Part shown: in pieces, positions 1 to 8,009 of the stretch
Layout of the letters: the number at the start of each line of letters is the position of its first letter
Numbering within the stretch: the first letter of the stretch is position 1
DNA from: Ramlibacter ginsenosidimutans
GTDB lineage: Bacteria > Pseudomonadota > Gammaproteobacteria > Burkholderiales > Burkholderiaceae_C
NCBI RefSeq assembly: GCF_016654015.1
Contig: NZ_JAEPWM010000002.1
Location: forward strand, 372,001 to 436,000
DNA: 64,000 nucleotides
Direction of reading: 5' to 3'
Made by a program: the position numbers and the translations under genes
The notes under the pieces: generated by a model
The model's input: only the letters and a program-made list of their open reading frames with translations
Told to the model about the DNA's origin: nothing
Databases searched by the model: none

Positions 1-694
1 GGGTTGCCTGGCCGGCAAGGCGCGGCTGAAGTCGCAGTGGCTCGTGAAGCGCCCCTCCGCCTTCAGCGCGAAGCAGGCCATGGCCATCGGCACGGCCGGC
101 TACACAGCGATGCTGTGCGTGCTGGCGCTGGAGCGACATGGCCTGCGTCCCGGCGACGGCGAGGTGCTGGTGACCGGCGCCACGGGCGGGGTGGGCTCGG
201 TCGCGATCGCCGTGCTCTCGCAACTGGGGCACCAGGTCGTCGCGGCGACCGGCAAGGCGCACGAGGCGGAGTACCTGAAGGCGCTCGGCGCGTCGGCCGT
301 GATCGACCGCAACGAGCTGTCCGCGCCGGGCAAGCCGCTGCAGAAGGAGCGCTGGGCCGGCGTGGTCGACGCGGTGGGCAGCCACACGCTCGCCAACGGC
401 CTGGCGCAGACGCGCTATGGTGGCGCGGTCGCCGCCTGCGGGCTCGCCCAGGGCATGGACCTGCCCGCTTCCGTCGCCCCTTTCATCCTGCGCGGCGTGG
501 CGCTGCTCGGCGTCGACAGCGTGATGGCGCCCATGCACCTGCGCGAGCAGGCCTGGACGCGCCTGGCCCGTGACCTCGACCCGAAGCTGCTGGCCAGCAT
601 GAGCACCGAGATCGGGCTGGACGAAGCCGTCGCGGCGGCGCAGAAGCTGATGGCCGGACAGGTGCGCGGCCGCATCGTCGTCAAGACCGCCTGA
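1..694 (+). CDS. acuI: Acrylyl-CoA reductase/quinone oxidoreductase, YhdH/AcuI family (5' truncated)
   Basis: The open frame enters from the left edge and reads through in the same frame, so only the C-terminal ~230 of an expected ~330 residues are present. It is a zinc-independent medium-chain dehydrogenase: the nucleotide-binding fold shows VTGATGGVGSVA, preceded by GTAGYTAMLCVLALE and followed by YGGAVAACGLAQG and RGVALLGVDSV, all hallmarks of the E. coli YhdH/AcuI branch. Members reduce acrylyl-CoA or related enones with NADPH in the cytosol. An internal GTG at 44 is not the true start. Substrate is inferred from family only. Confidence 0.85.
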   Translation, partial: GCLAGKARLKSQWLVKRPSAFSAKQAMAIGTAGYTAMLCVLALERHGLRPGDGEVLVTGATGGVGSVAIAVLSQLGHQVVAATGKAHEAEYLKALGASAVIDRNELSAPGKPLQKERWAGVVDAVGSHTLANGLAQTRYGGAVAACGLAQGMDLPASVAPFILRGVALLGVDSVMAPMHLREQAWTRLARDLDPKLLASMSTEIGLDEAVAAAQKLMAGQVRGRIVVKTA

Positions 695-765
695 GCGCGC
701 AGCCCGCGGGGGCTGCGTGAGTGCCACTTTGGTACTGCCGGCCCCGCGCGTCCTATAGTGCGTGC

Positions 766-1716
766 ATGGGGAGAAGCGAGGGGACCGCGGCACGCGGCAA
801 ACGACACCTGCTGGCGCGCCATGCGGCAGTGGTGCAGCGGCGCGCCGGCCGGCTCGATCCGACGGTGCGCGCGCTGCTCTGGTCCGGCGTGTCGGGGCTG
901 CTGTTCGTCACGCTCAATTCGCTCATGCGCGGGCTGTCGCTCGCGCTCAACGGCTTCGAGACGCAGTTCCTGCGCTACCTGATGGGCATCGCCGTGATGG
1001 TGCCGTTCATGGCGCGCAGCGGCTTCGCCACGTACAAGCCGCACAACCTCGCCGGCCAGTTCTCGCGCGGCGGCGTGCACACCATCGGCCTGCTGATCTG
1101 GTTCACGGCGCTGCCGCGCATCAGCCTGGCCGACACCACCGCGATCGGCTTCACGACGCCGATCTTCATCATGCTGGGCGCGGTGCTGGTGTTCAAGGAG
1201 CCGATGCGGTGGGAGCGCTGGATCGCGGCGGCGCTCGGCTTCGGCGGCGTACTGATCGTGGTGGCGCCCAAGCTGTCCGGCACCGGCGGCCTGTACGACC
1301 TGGTGATGCTGTGCTCGTCGCCGGTGTATGCGGCCTCGTACCTCATGACCAAGGCGCTCACGCGCTACGAGCGTGCCGAAGTGATCGTCGCGTGGCAGGC
1401 GATCTCGGTCACGCTCTTCAGCCTGCCGCTGGCCGTGCTGCACTGGCAGACACCGGGGCTGGCGCAACTGGCCTTGTTCGTCGTGTGCGGGCTGCTCGGA
1501 AGCTCGGGCCACTACTGCCTGACGCGCTCCTATGCGGCGGCCGACATCTCCGCATCGCAGTCGGTCAAGTTCCTGGACCTGGTGTGGGCGTCGATCATCG
1601 GCTGGCTGGCGTTCGGTGACCTGCCCAGCGAGTCGACGCTGATAGGCGGCGTGGTGATCTGCGGCTCCACCTTGTGGATCGCGCGCCGGGAATCGCGCGG
1701 GCGGCGGCTCAGTTGA
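766..1716 (+). CDS. DMT-superfamily (EamA) transporter
   Basis: A 316-residue inner-membrane protein with about ten hydrophobic helices in two EamA-type halves. The first half has the helix start ALLWSGVSGLLFVTLNSLMRG and the pattern DTTAIGFTTPIFIMLGAVLVFKE that is typical of drug/metabolite transporters; the second half ends in WASIIGWLAFGDLPS. ATG 766 is preferred over an in-frame GTG at 721, because the extra residues look non-coding. A TATAGT sequence about ten bases upstream of the ATG could be a -10 box. The last eight bases overlap the convergent 5'-nucleotidase gene. The substrate cannot be told. Confidence 0.82.
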   Translation: MGRSEGTAARGKRHLLARHAAVVQRRAGRLDPTVRALLWSGVSGLLFVTLNSLMRGLSLALNGFETQFLRYLMGIAVMVPFMARSGFATYKPHNLAGQFSRGGVHTIGLLIWFTALPRISLADTTAIGFTTPIFIMLGAVLVFKEPMRWERWIAAALGFGGVLIVVAPKLSGTGGLYDLVMLCSSPVYAASYLMTKALTRYERAEVIVAWQAISVTLFSLPLAVLHWQTPGLAQLALFVVCGLLGSSGHYCLTRSYAAADISASQSVKFLDLVWASIIGWLAFGDLPSESTLIGGVVICGSTLWIARRESRGRRLS

Positions 1717-2614
1717 GCGTGTTGGCAATACCCGCCGCCACGTGCCCCGACGGCACATGCAGCGCCGCATGCGCGACGTGCCGCGTCTGATCGTCGAAGA
1801 AGAAGTCCGGCTCGAACTCGCGCAGGAACTCGCCCTTGGGCAGGCCGCCCAGGAACATCGCCTCGTCCACGTGGATCTTCCAGTCCATCAGCGTGCGGAT
1901 CGCGCGCTCGTGCGCCGGCGCGCTGCGCGCCGTGACCAGCGCCGTGCGGATGCGCATCTTCGCGCTGCCCGCCTGCTGCAGTCGGTGCAGCGCCGCGAGC
2001 AGGGGGCGGAACGGTCCGCTGGGCAGGGGCTGCGCCGCCTTGCGCGACTCGTGTTCCTGGAAGGCTTCGAGCCCGCGCGACTGGAACACCTGCTCCGCCT
2101 CGTCGGAGAACAGGACCGCGTCACCGTCGAAGGCGATCCGGACTTCGTTGGGATAGTTGTCGTGCGCCAGCACCGACTCGGTCAGCACGCGCGCAGCCGG
2201 GAAGCCGGCGGCGAGCGCGCCGCGCACGTCGGCCTCGTTGGCCGAGAGGAACAGCGTCGCCTTCAGGGGCCGCAGGTAGCCGAAGGGCGAGCGGCCCTGG
2301 GTGAACACGCCGCGCTGCAGGTGGATGGCGTTGTGCTGCGCCGAGCGGAACACGCGCATGCCGGACACCGGGTCGTTGCGCGAGAGCACGACCACTTCCA
2401 CGCGCTGCACCTCGGCGTCGTTGAACGCCAGCAGCTTCTTTACCAGGGAGAAGGCGATCCCGGGCGCGGCGGGCCGGTCCAGCCGCTCGAGCTGCAGGCG
2501 CATGTAGCCCGCGGCGTCGCCGCTTTCGAAGACGAGGTTCTCCTCCTCGAAGTCGAACAGCGCCCGCGAGGAGATCGCGACCACCAGCTTGTCGTCGAGG
2601 GAGGGCAGGGCCAT
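1709..2614 (-). CDS. 5'-nucleotidase family protein
   Basis: A 301-residue cytosolic protein that matches the bacterial/eukaryotic cytosolic 5'-nucleotidase family (NT5C1-like). Recognisable stretches are the N-terminal LVVAISSRALFDFEEEN, the central SVLAHDNYPNEVRIAFDGDAV with the acidic DGD, and the C-terminal FLGGLPKGEFLREF followed by FFFDDQTRH. Members hydrolyse nucleoside 5'-monophosphates. The gene lies four bases downstream of gspF on the same strand, so the two are probably co-transcribed although their functions are unrelated. Confidence 0.85.
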   Translation of the reverse strand: MALPSLDDKLVVAISSRALFDFEEENLVFESGDAAGYMRLQLERLDRPAAPGIAFSLVKKLLAFNDAEVQRVEVVVLSRNDPVSGMRVFRSAQHNAIHLQRGVFTQGRSPFGYLRPLKATLFLSANEADVRGALAAGFPAARVLTESVLAHDNYPNEVRIAFDGDAVLFSDEAEQVFQSRGLEAFQEHESRKAAQPLPSGPFRPLLAALHRLQQAGSAKMRIRTALVTARSAPAHERAIRTLMDWKIHVDEAMFLGGLPKGEFLREFEPDFFFDDQTRHVAHAALHVPSGHVAAGIANTLN

Positions 2615-2618
2615 CCGG

Positions 2619-3842
2619 CTATCGTACCCACTGGTTGAGCTGGATGATAGGCAGCAGCACCGCCAGCACGATCAGCATCACGACCAGGCCCATGCCGACG
2701 ATCAGCAGCGGCTCCAGCAGGGTGGCCACCTGCAGGGAGCGGCGCTGCACTTCTTGCGAGAGCTGCGTGGCGGCCCGCTGCAGCATGGCGGGGAGCTGTC
2801 CGGTCTGTTCACCCAGCCGCGCGAACATGCCCAGAAGGCCGGGGAAGCGCTTCTTCTGCGCCAGTGCACTGGCCAGCGGCGCGCCCTCGCGCACCAGCAC
2901 CAGCGCGTCCATCGCATCGGCGCGCATCGCGCGGTTGCCCAAGGTCTCGGCGGCGGCCTGCAGTGCCTTGAGGATCGGGACGCCAGCGCCAGCGAGCATG
3001 GCCAGCGTGCCGGCGAAGCGCGCCGCGTTGTAGCCGCGGGCCAGCCGCCCGATCAGGGGCAGGTTGAGCCAGCCGGCGTCGAAGCGCTCGCGGAACGCGG
3101 GATTGCGCAGTGCGATGCGCAGCGCGACGAAGGCTGCCACCAGCACCGCGATCACGGCCAGTCCCCAGCTGCGCACGAAGGCGCTCAGCGATAGCATCGC
3201 CGTGGTCAGCAGGGGGAGCGCGTGCTTGGTGCCGGCAAACACGTTCGCCACCTGCGGCACGACATAGGTCATCAGCAGCAGCACGATCGCGATGGCCGCG
3301 ACGGTGACGATCGCCGGATAGAGCGTGGCCGCCATCAGCTTGGCGTTGAGTGCCTGCCGGTCTTCCAGGTCATCGGCGAGGCGCTCCAGCACGGCGCCGA
3401 GGTGGCCGCTCTGCTCGCCCGCGCCGACCACGGCGATGTAGATGTCCGAGAACTCGCGCGGGAAGCGCGCCAGCGCCTTGGCGAAGGACGAGCCCGCGTT
3501 CACCTCCGCGCGAAGAGCGGCGATCAGGTGGTGCTGCTGGTCGTTCTCGGCCTCGTCGGCGAGCGCCGTCAGCGCACGTTCGAGCGTGAGGCCGGAGCTG
3601 ACCAGGCCGGCGAGCTGGCGGGTCCAGATCGCGAGCGCCGTCGCGTTGAAGATGGCGCGGCGGAACAGCACCGTCTGGCCCAGTCCGCCGCTCGCGTCCT
3701 CCGACGCGACGGGGCGCACTTCCAGCGGGACGAGGGAGCGGGTGCGCAGCAGGCCACGCGCCGCCTTGGCCGTGTCGGCCTCGATCACGCCCTTCTGGGT
3801 TGCGCCCTCCGGGTCGAGCGCCTCGAATGCATAAGCGGGCAT
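2619..3842 (-). CDS. gspF: Type II secretion/type IV pilus inner-membrane platform protein F
   Basis: A 407-residue protein starting MPAYAFEALDPEGATQKGV, the standard N-terminus of GspF/PilC. Two T2SF domains follow, each with the LxxGLTLERALxALA or GAGVPILKALQAAAE pattern, and there are three membrane helices (around residues 170-195, 220-245 and 375-400). It forms the inner-membrane base of a secretion or pilus assembly machine beneath the GspE ATPase. The start is set by this N-terminus; an upstream ATG at 3941 adds only an arginine-rich, non-homologous tail. No gspD, E, G or L-M gene is nearby, so it is detached from the rest of its machine. Confidence 0.88.
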   Translation of the reverse strand: MPAYAFEALDPEGATQKGVIEADTAKAARGLLRTRSLVPLEVRPVASEDASGGLGQTVLFRRAIFNATALAIWTRQLAGLVSSGLTLERALTALADEAENDQQHHLIAALRAEVNAGSSFAKALARFPREFSDIYIAVVGAGEQSGHLGAVLERLADDLEDRQALNAKLMAATLYPAIVTVAAIAIVLLLMTYVVPQVANVFAGTKHALPLLTTAMLSLSAFVRSWGLAVIAVLVAAFVALRIALRNPAFRERFDAGWLNLPLIGRLARGYNAARFAGTLAMLAGAGVPILKALQAAAETLGNRAMRADAMDALVLVREGAPLASALAQKKRFPGLLGMFARLGEQTGQLPAMLQRAATQLSQEVQRRSLQVATLLEPLLIVGMGLVVMLIVLAVLLPIIQLNQWVR

Positions 3843-3955
3843 GCGGCGATCATAAGTCCGCCGCCTGCGGCGCGGCCCAGTTCGGCTGCGGCCTCCGCCT
3901 ACAAGGCGGGTGGCGCCGCTGCGGCAGCATGCGGCAGACACGAAGGAGTGCTTCC

Positions 3956-4165
3956 ATGCCGAATTCGCCGGGCGTCGAGCCCGACCGCATCGATGTGCAG
4001 GACGAACAGGCGCTCGCGCGCTGGGCGCAGCGGCTCGACGCCACGCCGCAGCAATTGCGCGAGGCGGTGCGCGCCGTGGGTGACAAGGCCTCCGACGTGG
4101 AGATGCACCTCAAGGGCAGCCGCAGCAGCAGCAACGAGGACCGGGTGAAGGAGCTCGGCGGCTGA
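3956..4165 (+). CDS. Small DUF3606 protein
   Basis: A 69-residue soluble protein with RIDVQDEQALARWAQRLD followed by TPQQLREAVRAVGDKASDVEMHL, the DUF3606 pattern. This is a small conserved family of unknown function, frequent in Burkholderiales and Rhizobiales. A GAAGGAG ribosome-binding site lies about nine bases before ATG 3956. The stop codon overlaps the next start by one base (TGATG), so translation is probably coupled to the membrane protein that follows. Confidence 0.75.
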   Translation: MPNSPGVEPDRIDVQDEQALARWAQRLDATPQQLREAVRAVGDKASDVEMHLKGSRSSSNEDRVKELGG

Positions 4166-4680
4166 TGAGGCCGATGAAGCTGGTCCTCAACGGCTTCGCC
4201 GTCGCCCAGGGCGTGATGGCGGTGCTGTTCGCCCTCGCGTCGCTGGTGCTGATCGCGGTCGCTGGGCGGACCGGCTGGCAGGCGGTCTCCAACGGACTGG
4301 ACCTGGACACCGGGCAGAAGGTGATCGAAGCGATCGGGCTGCTGGCCGCAGCCGTGGTCGCGCTGCAGATCGCGCAAACGATCGCCGAGGAGGAGGTGAT
4401 CCGCGAGATGCACGTGAGCGCACCGACGCGGGTGCGCCGCTTCCTCTCGCGCTTTCTCGTGGTGCTGGTCGTCGCGCTGGTGATCGAGGGACTGGTGGCC
4501 ACCTTGAAGGCCTTGCACGAGGACGTGCGCTTGCTCACGTACGCCGCGCTGCTGCTCTTGTCCGCCAGCGCCCTGCTTGCCGCCTGGGGCGTGTTCATCC
4601 GCCTGAACCGCTTCGCCGAGGACGTGGAACCCAAGGCGATGGAAGAGGCCAAGCAGGAAGACGAGAAGCTGAAGGGCTGA
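4165..4680 (+). CDS. Conserved membrane protein of unknown function
   Basis: A 171-residue protein not assigned to a named family. It has four hydrophobic helices: residues ~5-32, ~50-70 (IGLLAAAVVALQIAQTIAEEE), ~95-115 (FLVVLVVALVIEGLVATL) and ~128-150. The polar stretch after helix 2 (EEEVIREMHVSAPTRVRRFLSR) is likely cytoplasmic. It is coupled to the DUF3606 gene by a one-base overlap. A GC-rich four-base stem followed by TTCTTTTT just after the stop may act as a weak terminator. Confidence 0.7.
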   Translation: MRPMKLVLNGFAVAQGVMAVLFALASLVLIAVAGRTGWQAVSNGLDLDTGQKVIEAIGLLAAAVVALQIAQTIAEEEVIREMHVSAPTRVRRFLSRFLVVLVVALVIEGLVATLKALHEDVRLLTYAALLLLSASALLAAWGVFIRLNRFAEDVEPKAMEEAKQEDEKLKG

Positions 4681-4779
4681 GACCGCACTGCGGGTTTCCC
4701 CGTTCTTTTTCGGCCGCCGGAAAACTGTGTTGCGTGCGCCTCCTTGCGGGGCGCGAGGGGCGCGCAGACACTCGCGCCC

Positions 4780-5796
4780 ATGCACGACTTCACCCTCCGC
4801 CGCCGCACCCTCCTGGCCGCCGCTCCCGGCGCCGCGCTCGCTGCCTCCGGCTGCGCCCAAGGACCGCGTCCGCTGCAGCCCATCTCGGTGATCAGTTTCG
4901 GCGGCGGCTTCAACCTGCCCTTGTGGGCCGCGCGCGACCAGGGCTTCTTCGCGCGGAACGGGCTGGTGGCCAACCTGCAGGTCACGCCGGACTCGCGCAA
5001 CGTCTTCAGCGGCTTGATGGAGGGCCGCTACGACGTGGCGATCACCGCCTTCGACAACATCGTGGCCTACCAGGAGGGCCAGGGCGAGGTGAAGTTCGAT
5101 CCGCCCAGCGACTTCTTCGCCTTCATGGGCTCGGACGACGGCTTCCTGAGCCTGGTCGCCGTGCCGGAGGTCAAGACCGTTGCGCAGCTGAAGGGCCGCA
5201 CGATCTCTGTGGATGCGATGAGCAACGGCTTCTCCTTCGCGCTGCGCGAGATGCTGGCGCGCAACGGCGTCCAGGAGTCCGAGGTGAAGTGGGCGCGCGC
5301 CGGGGGCACCGACCGCCGCTTCGCCGCGCTGATGGAGCGCCAGCACGACGCGACGATGCTGCGCGCGCCCTTCGACCTGCAGGCGCGCAACCGCGGCTTC
5401 AACCAGCTGGCGACCGCGCGCGAGGTGATCGGTCCCTACCTGGGCATCGTCGGTGCGGCGCGCCGCAGCTGGGCGCAGCAGCATCCGGCGCAGGTGGTCG
5501 CCTTCATCCGCGCGTACCGCGATGCCGTCGTCTGGCTGGAGGATCCCGCCAACCGCGCCGCCGCGCAGAAGCTGCTGCTGGCCAACGTGCCGGCGATGAC
5601 GCCGGCGATCGCGGAGCAGTCCTGCGCGCTGATGCTCGATCCGCGCAGCGGCTTCTTCCACGATGTCGGCATGGACCCGCAGGGCGTGCAGGCCGTGCTG
5701 GCGCTGCGCGGCAGGCTCGGCGAGCCGCCGCGGCAGCTCACCGACCCCGACAAGTACCTCGACCGGCGCTACTGGCGCGAGGCGACGGCCGGCTAG
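4780..5796 (+). CDS. NitT/TauT-type ABC transporter substrate-binding lipoprotein
   Basis: A 338-residue protein of the SsuA/THI5-like (NMT1) periplasmic receptor fold. The N-terminus RRRTLLAAAPGAALAASGC carries twin arginines followed by a lipobox ending in Cys, so it is probably a membrane-anchored lipoprotein. The pattern GGFNLPLWAARDQGFFARNGL and later DVAITAFDNIVAYQ is typical of receptors for nitrate, taurine, sulfonates or pyrimidine precursors. No cognate permease or ATPase is adjacent. Start ATG 4780 is chosen because it gives a normal export signal; the GTG at 4744 adds a non-signal tail. Ligand is unknown. Confidence 0.8.
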   Translation: MHDFTLRRRTLLAAAPGAALAASGCAQGPRPLQPISVISFGGGFNLPLWAARDQGFFARNGLVANLQVTPDSRNVFSGLMEGRYDVAITAFDNIVAYQEGQGEVKFDPPSDFFAFMGSDDGFLSLVAVPEVKTVAQLKGRTISVDAMSNGFSFALREMLARNGVQESEVKWARAGGTDRRFAALMERQHDATMLRAPFDLQARNRGFNQLATAREVIGPYLGIVGAARRSWAQQHPAQVVAFIRAYRDAVVWLEDPANRAAAQKLLLANVPAMTPAIAEQSCALMLDPRSGFFHDVGMDPQGVQAVLALRGRLGEPPRQLTDPDKYLDRRYWREATAG

Positions 5797-5877
5797 CGCG
5801 GCGGCACTGCGTTACCTGGGGCAGGAACTTGCCGTCGCACCGGCGCGACGGCTCGCCTGCGTCGAATTCATAAGCAT

Positions 5878-5890
5878 GTTTATAATCAAC
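5878..5890. promoter_or_regulatory. Promoter -10 box within an imperfect palindrome (candidate MarR operator)
   Basis: The 13-mer GTTTATAATCAAC is palindromic in five of six base pairs and contains a perfect TATAAT -10 hexamer at 5881-5886. A start point about 7-10 bases downstream would fall at or a few bases before ATG 5897, implying a leaderless or very short-leader marR mRNA. The overlap suggests autorepression by the MarR protein encoded immediately downstream. Binding is inference. Confidence 0.5.
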
Positions 5891-5896
5891 GTGCTG

Positions 5897-6361
5897 ATGA
5901 AACCCGCGTTGACCCATCGTTTCGGCTTCCTCGTCAACGACGTGAGCCGCCAGTATTCGCAACAGTTCGACCGCCTCGCGCGGGAACGGCTGGGCCTCTC
6001 GCAGGCGCAGTGCCGGCTGCTGGCCGTGCTCGCCTGGCATGAAGGCGAGGAGCCGCTGTCGCAGGCGGAGCTCGCGCAGAAGATGGGGCTGACCGCCATG
6101 GCGGTCGCGACCATGTGCGATCGCCTCGCGGCCGCCGGCTGGATCGAGCGGCGCGCGCACCCCGAGGACCGGCGCGTCAACCGGCTGCACATCAAGCCCG
6201 CCGCGCGCAAGGCGCTGGACAAGGCGATGGACATCGGCGATGAGTTGAGTGCGCGTTGCCTCGCCGCCCTGAGCGCAGCCGAGCGCACGCAACTGCTGGC
6301 ACTGCTCGCGAAGGCGCGCGAGGGGATCCTGGCGCTGGACGACGTGGAGGCGCGTGCATGA
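5897..6361 (+). CDS. MarR-family transcriptional regulator
   Basis: A 154-residue winged-helix regulator. Helix-turn-helix and wing are visible as PLSQAELAQKMGLTAMAVATMCDRLAAAGWIERRAHPEDRRVNRLHI, with the conserved D-R signature of the MarR wing. ATG 5897 (MKPALTHRFGFLVNDVSRQ) matches the usual MarR N-terminus; an in-frame ATG at 5876 lies upstream of the -10 box. It overlaps the following efflux pump gene by four bases (ATGA), the classical arrangement in which the repressor senses the compound exported by its partner. Confidence 0.88.
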   Translation: MKPALTHRFGFLVNDVSRQYSQQFDRLARERLGLSQAQCRLLAVLAWHEGEEPLSQAELAQKMGLTAMAVATMCDRLAAAGWIERRAHPEDRRVNRLHIKPAARKALDKAMDIGDELSARCLAALSAAERTQLLALLAKAREGILALDDVEARA

Positions 6362-7896
6362 GCGTCGCGCCCATCACCGATCCGAACAACGTCCCGCACC
6401 GGGGCATGATCACCATCGCGATCATGCTGGCGACCATCATGCAGGCGCTGGACACGACCATCGCCAACGTGGCGCTGCCGCACATGCAGGGCAGCCTGCA
6501 GGCGTCCCAGGACCAGATCACCTGGGTGCTGACTTCCTACATCGTCGCCTCCGCGATCGCACTGCCGCTCACCGGCTGGCTGTGCGCGCGCTACGGGCGG
6601 CGCATGGTGTTCGTGGTCTCGGTCATCGGCTTCACGGCCGCCTCCGCGCTCTGCGGGATCTCCACTTCGCTGGGCGGCATCGTGCTCGCGCGCCTGCTGC
6701 AAGGCGTGTTCGGCGCCGCACTGGTGCCGCTGTCGCAGGCCGTGCTGCTGGACATCAACCCGCCGCAGAAAGTCGGCCAGGCGATGGCCATCTGGGGCGC
6801 CGGCATCATGGTCGGCCCGATCCTGGGCCCCATGCTGGGCGGCTGGCTCACCGAGAACCTCGACTGGCGCTGGGTGTTCTTCATCAACGTGCCGGTCGGC
6901 GCGTTCGCGCTCTACGGGATCCTGCGCTACCTGCCGGAGAACCGGCCACCCGCCGGCAGGCTGGACATGTTCGGCTTCATCGCGCTCAGCCTCGGCATCG
7001 GCCTGCTGCAGTTGTTCCTCGATCGCGGCGAGCAGCAGGACTGGTTCGACTCCTGGGAAATCAAGCTCGAAGCCGCGGGCGCACTGGTGGCGTTCGCCTT
7101 CCTCGCGGTGCACACGGTCACGGTGCAGGGCGCGTCCTTCGTCGACCGCGCTCTGCTGAAGGACCGCAACTTCGTCACCGGCTGCTTCTTCGGCTTCATC
7201 GTCGGCATGGTGCTGTACGGCACGATGGCGTTGCTGCCGCTGTTCCTGCAGGGGCTCATGGGTTACCCCGTCGTCTATACGGGCGTCATCACCGCGCCGC
7301 GCGGCATCGGGACGATGATCGCCATGATCGTGGTCGGCCGGCTGGTGCAGCGGGTGGACCTGCGCCTGATCATGGCCACCGGCTTCGGCCTGACGGCGCT
7401 GGCGCTGTGGCAGATGACGCACATCACGCTGCAGATGGACAGCCACCTGATCATCGTGTCCGGCTTCATCCAGGGCGTGGGCATCGGCTTCACCTTCGTG
7501 CCGCTGTCGGCCGCCGCCTTCGCCACGCTGGCGCCGCGGCTGCGCAACGACGGCACGCCCATCTACAGCCTGCTGCGCAACATCGGCGGCAGCGTCGGCA
7601 TCTCGATCGTGCAGGCCCTGCTCACGCGCGGCGCGGCGCAGTCGCATGCCGTGCTCTCGACCTACATCGCGCCGGGCAATCCGGGGTTCGCGGACCTGCC
7701 GCCGGGGCTGGGCGTGGACAGCGCAGCCGGGCTGGCGATGCTGAACGCGCAGGTGACGCAGCAGGCGACGCTGCTCGCCTACGTCAACGACTTCCGCATC
7801 ATGGCGGCGGTCACGCTGGTCACGATTCCGCTGCTGATGATCGTGCGGCCGCCGAAGCGCAAGGCCGTGGAGGCCGGCGGCGACATGCCGCACTGA
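6358..7896 (+). CDS. DHA2-family (EmrB/QacA-type) 14-TM MFS efflux transporter
   Basis: A 512-residue inner-membrane drug:H+ antiporter. Helix 1 carries the family signature MQALDTTIANVALPHM with the membrane-embedded Asp. Motif A appears as GWLCARYGRRMVFV and motif C as WGAGIMVGPILGPMLGGWL. Fourteen helices are predicted and the length is normal. It is translationally coupled to the upstream MarR gene. No EmrA-type adaptor follows, so it may act without one or with one encoded elsewhere. Substrates are unknown. Confidence 0.88.
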   Translation: MSVAPITDPNNVPHRGMITIAIMLATIMQALDTTIANVALPHMQGSLQASQDQITWVLTSYIVASAIALPLTGWLCARYGRRMVFVVSVIGFTAASALCGISTSLGGIVLARLLQGVFGAALVPLSQAVLLDINPPQKVGQAMAIWGAGIMVGPILGPMLGGWLTENLDWRWVFFINVPVGAFALYGILRYLPENRPPAGRLDMFGFIALSLGIGLLQLFLDRGEQQDWFDSWEIKLEAAGALVAFAFLAVHTVTVQGASFVDRALLKDRNFVTGCFFGFIVGMVLYGTMALLPLFLQGLMGYPVVYTGVITAPRGIGTMIAMIVVGRLVQRVDLRLIMATGFGLTALALWQMTHITLQMDSHLIIVSGFIQGVGIGFTFVPLSAAAFATLAPRLRNDGTPIYSLLRNIGGSVGISIVQALLTRGAAQSHAVLSTYIAPGNPGFADLPPGLGVDSAAGLAMLNAQVTQQATLLAYVNDFRIMAAVTLVTIPLLMIVRPPKRKAVEAGGDMPH

Positions 7897-7898
7897 GC

Positions 7899-8007
7899 GC
7901 TGGGGTTCGGCGCTTCGCGCCTCACCGCCAGCCTACGAGATCCATCAATGCATTCGTAGGCTGGGGGCGGGCAGTCGTAGGCTGGGGTGAGCAAAGCGAA
8001 CCCCAGC
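7899..8007. repeat. Palindromic intergenic repeat, family A (GTAGGCTGGGG...GAACCCCAGC), copy 1
   Basis: Imperfect inverted repeat filling nearly the whole gap between the convergent MFS and acyl-CoA ligase genes. The left arm starts GCTGGGGTTCG and ends GCCAGCCTACGA; the right arm starts TCGTAGGCTGGGGTGAGC and ends GCGAACCCCAGC. A third partial unit (TTCGTAGGCTGGGGGCGGG) lies in the middle. A second copy is at 42401-42492. Such REP-like units are common between converging genes and may serve as a transcription end. Confidence 0.8.
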
Positions 8008-8009
8008 AC

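Noticed and set aside
415..1770. Long minus-strand open frame opposite the acuI and DMT genes
   Set aside because: Low-complexity Arg/His/Gln translation and no recognisable domain; shadow of the plus-strand genes.
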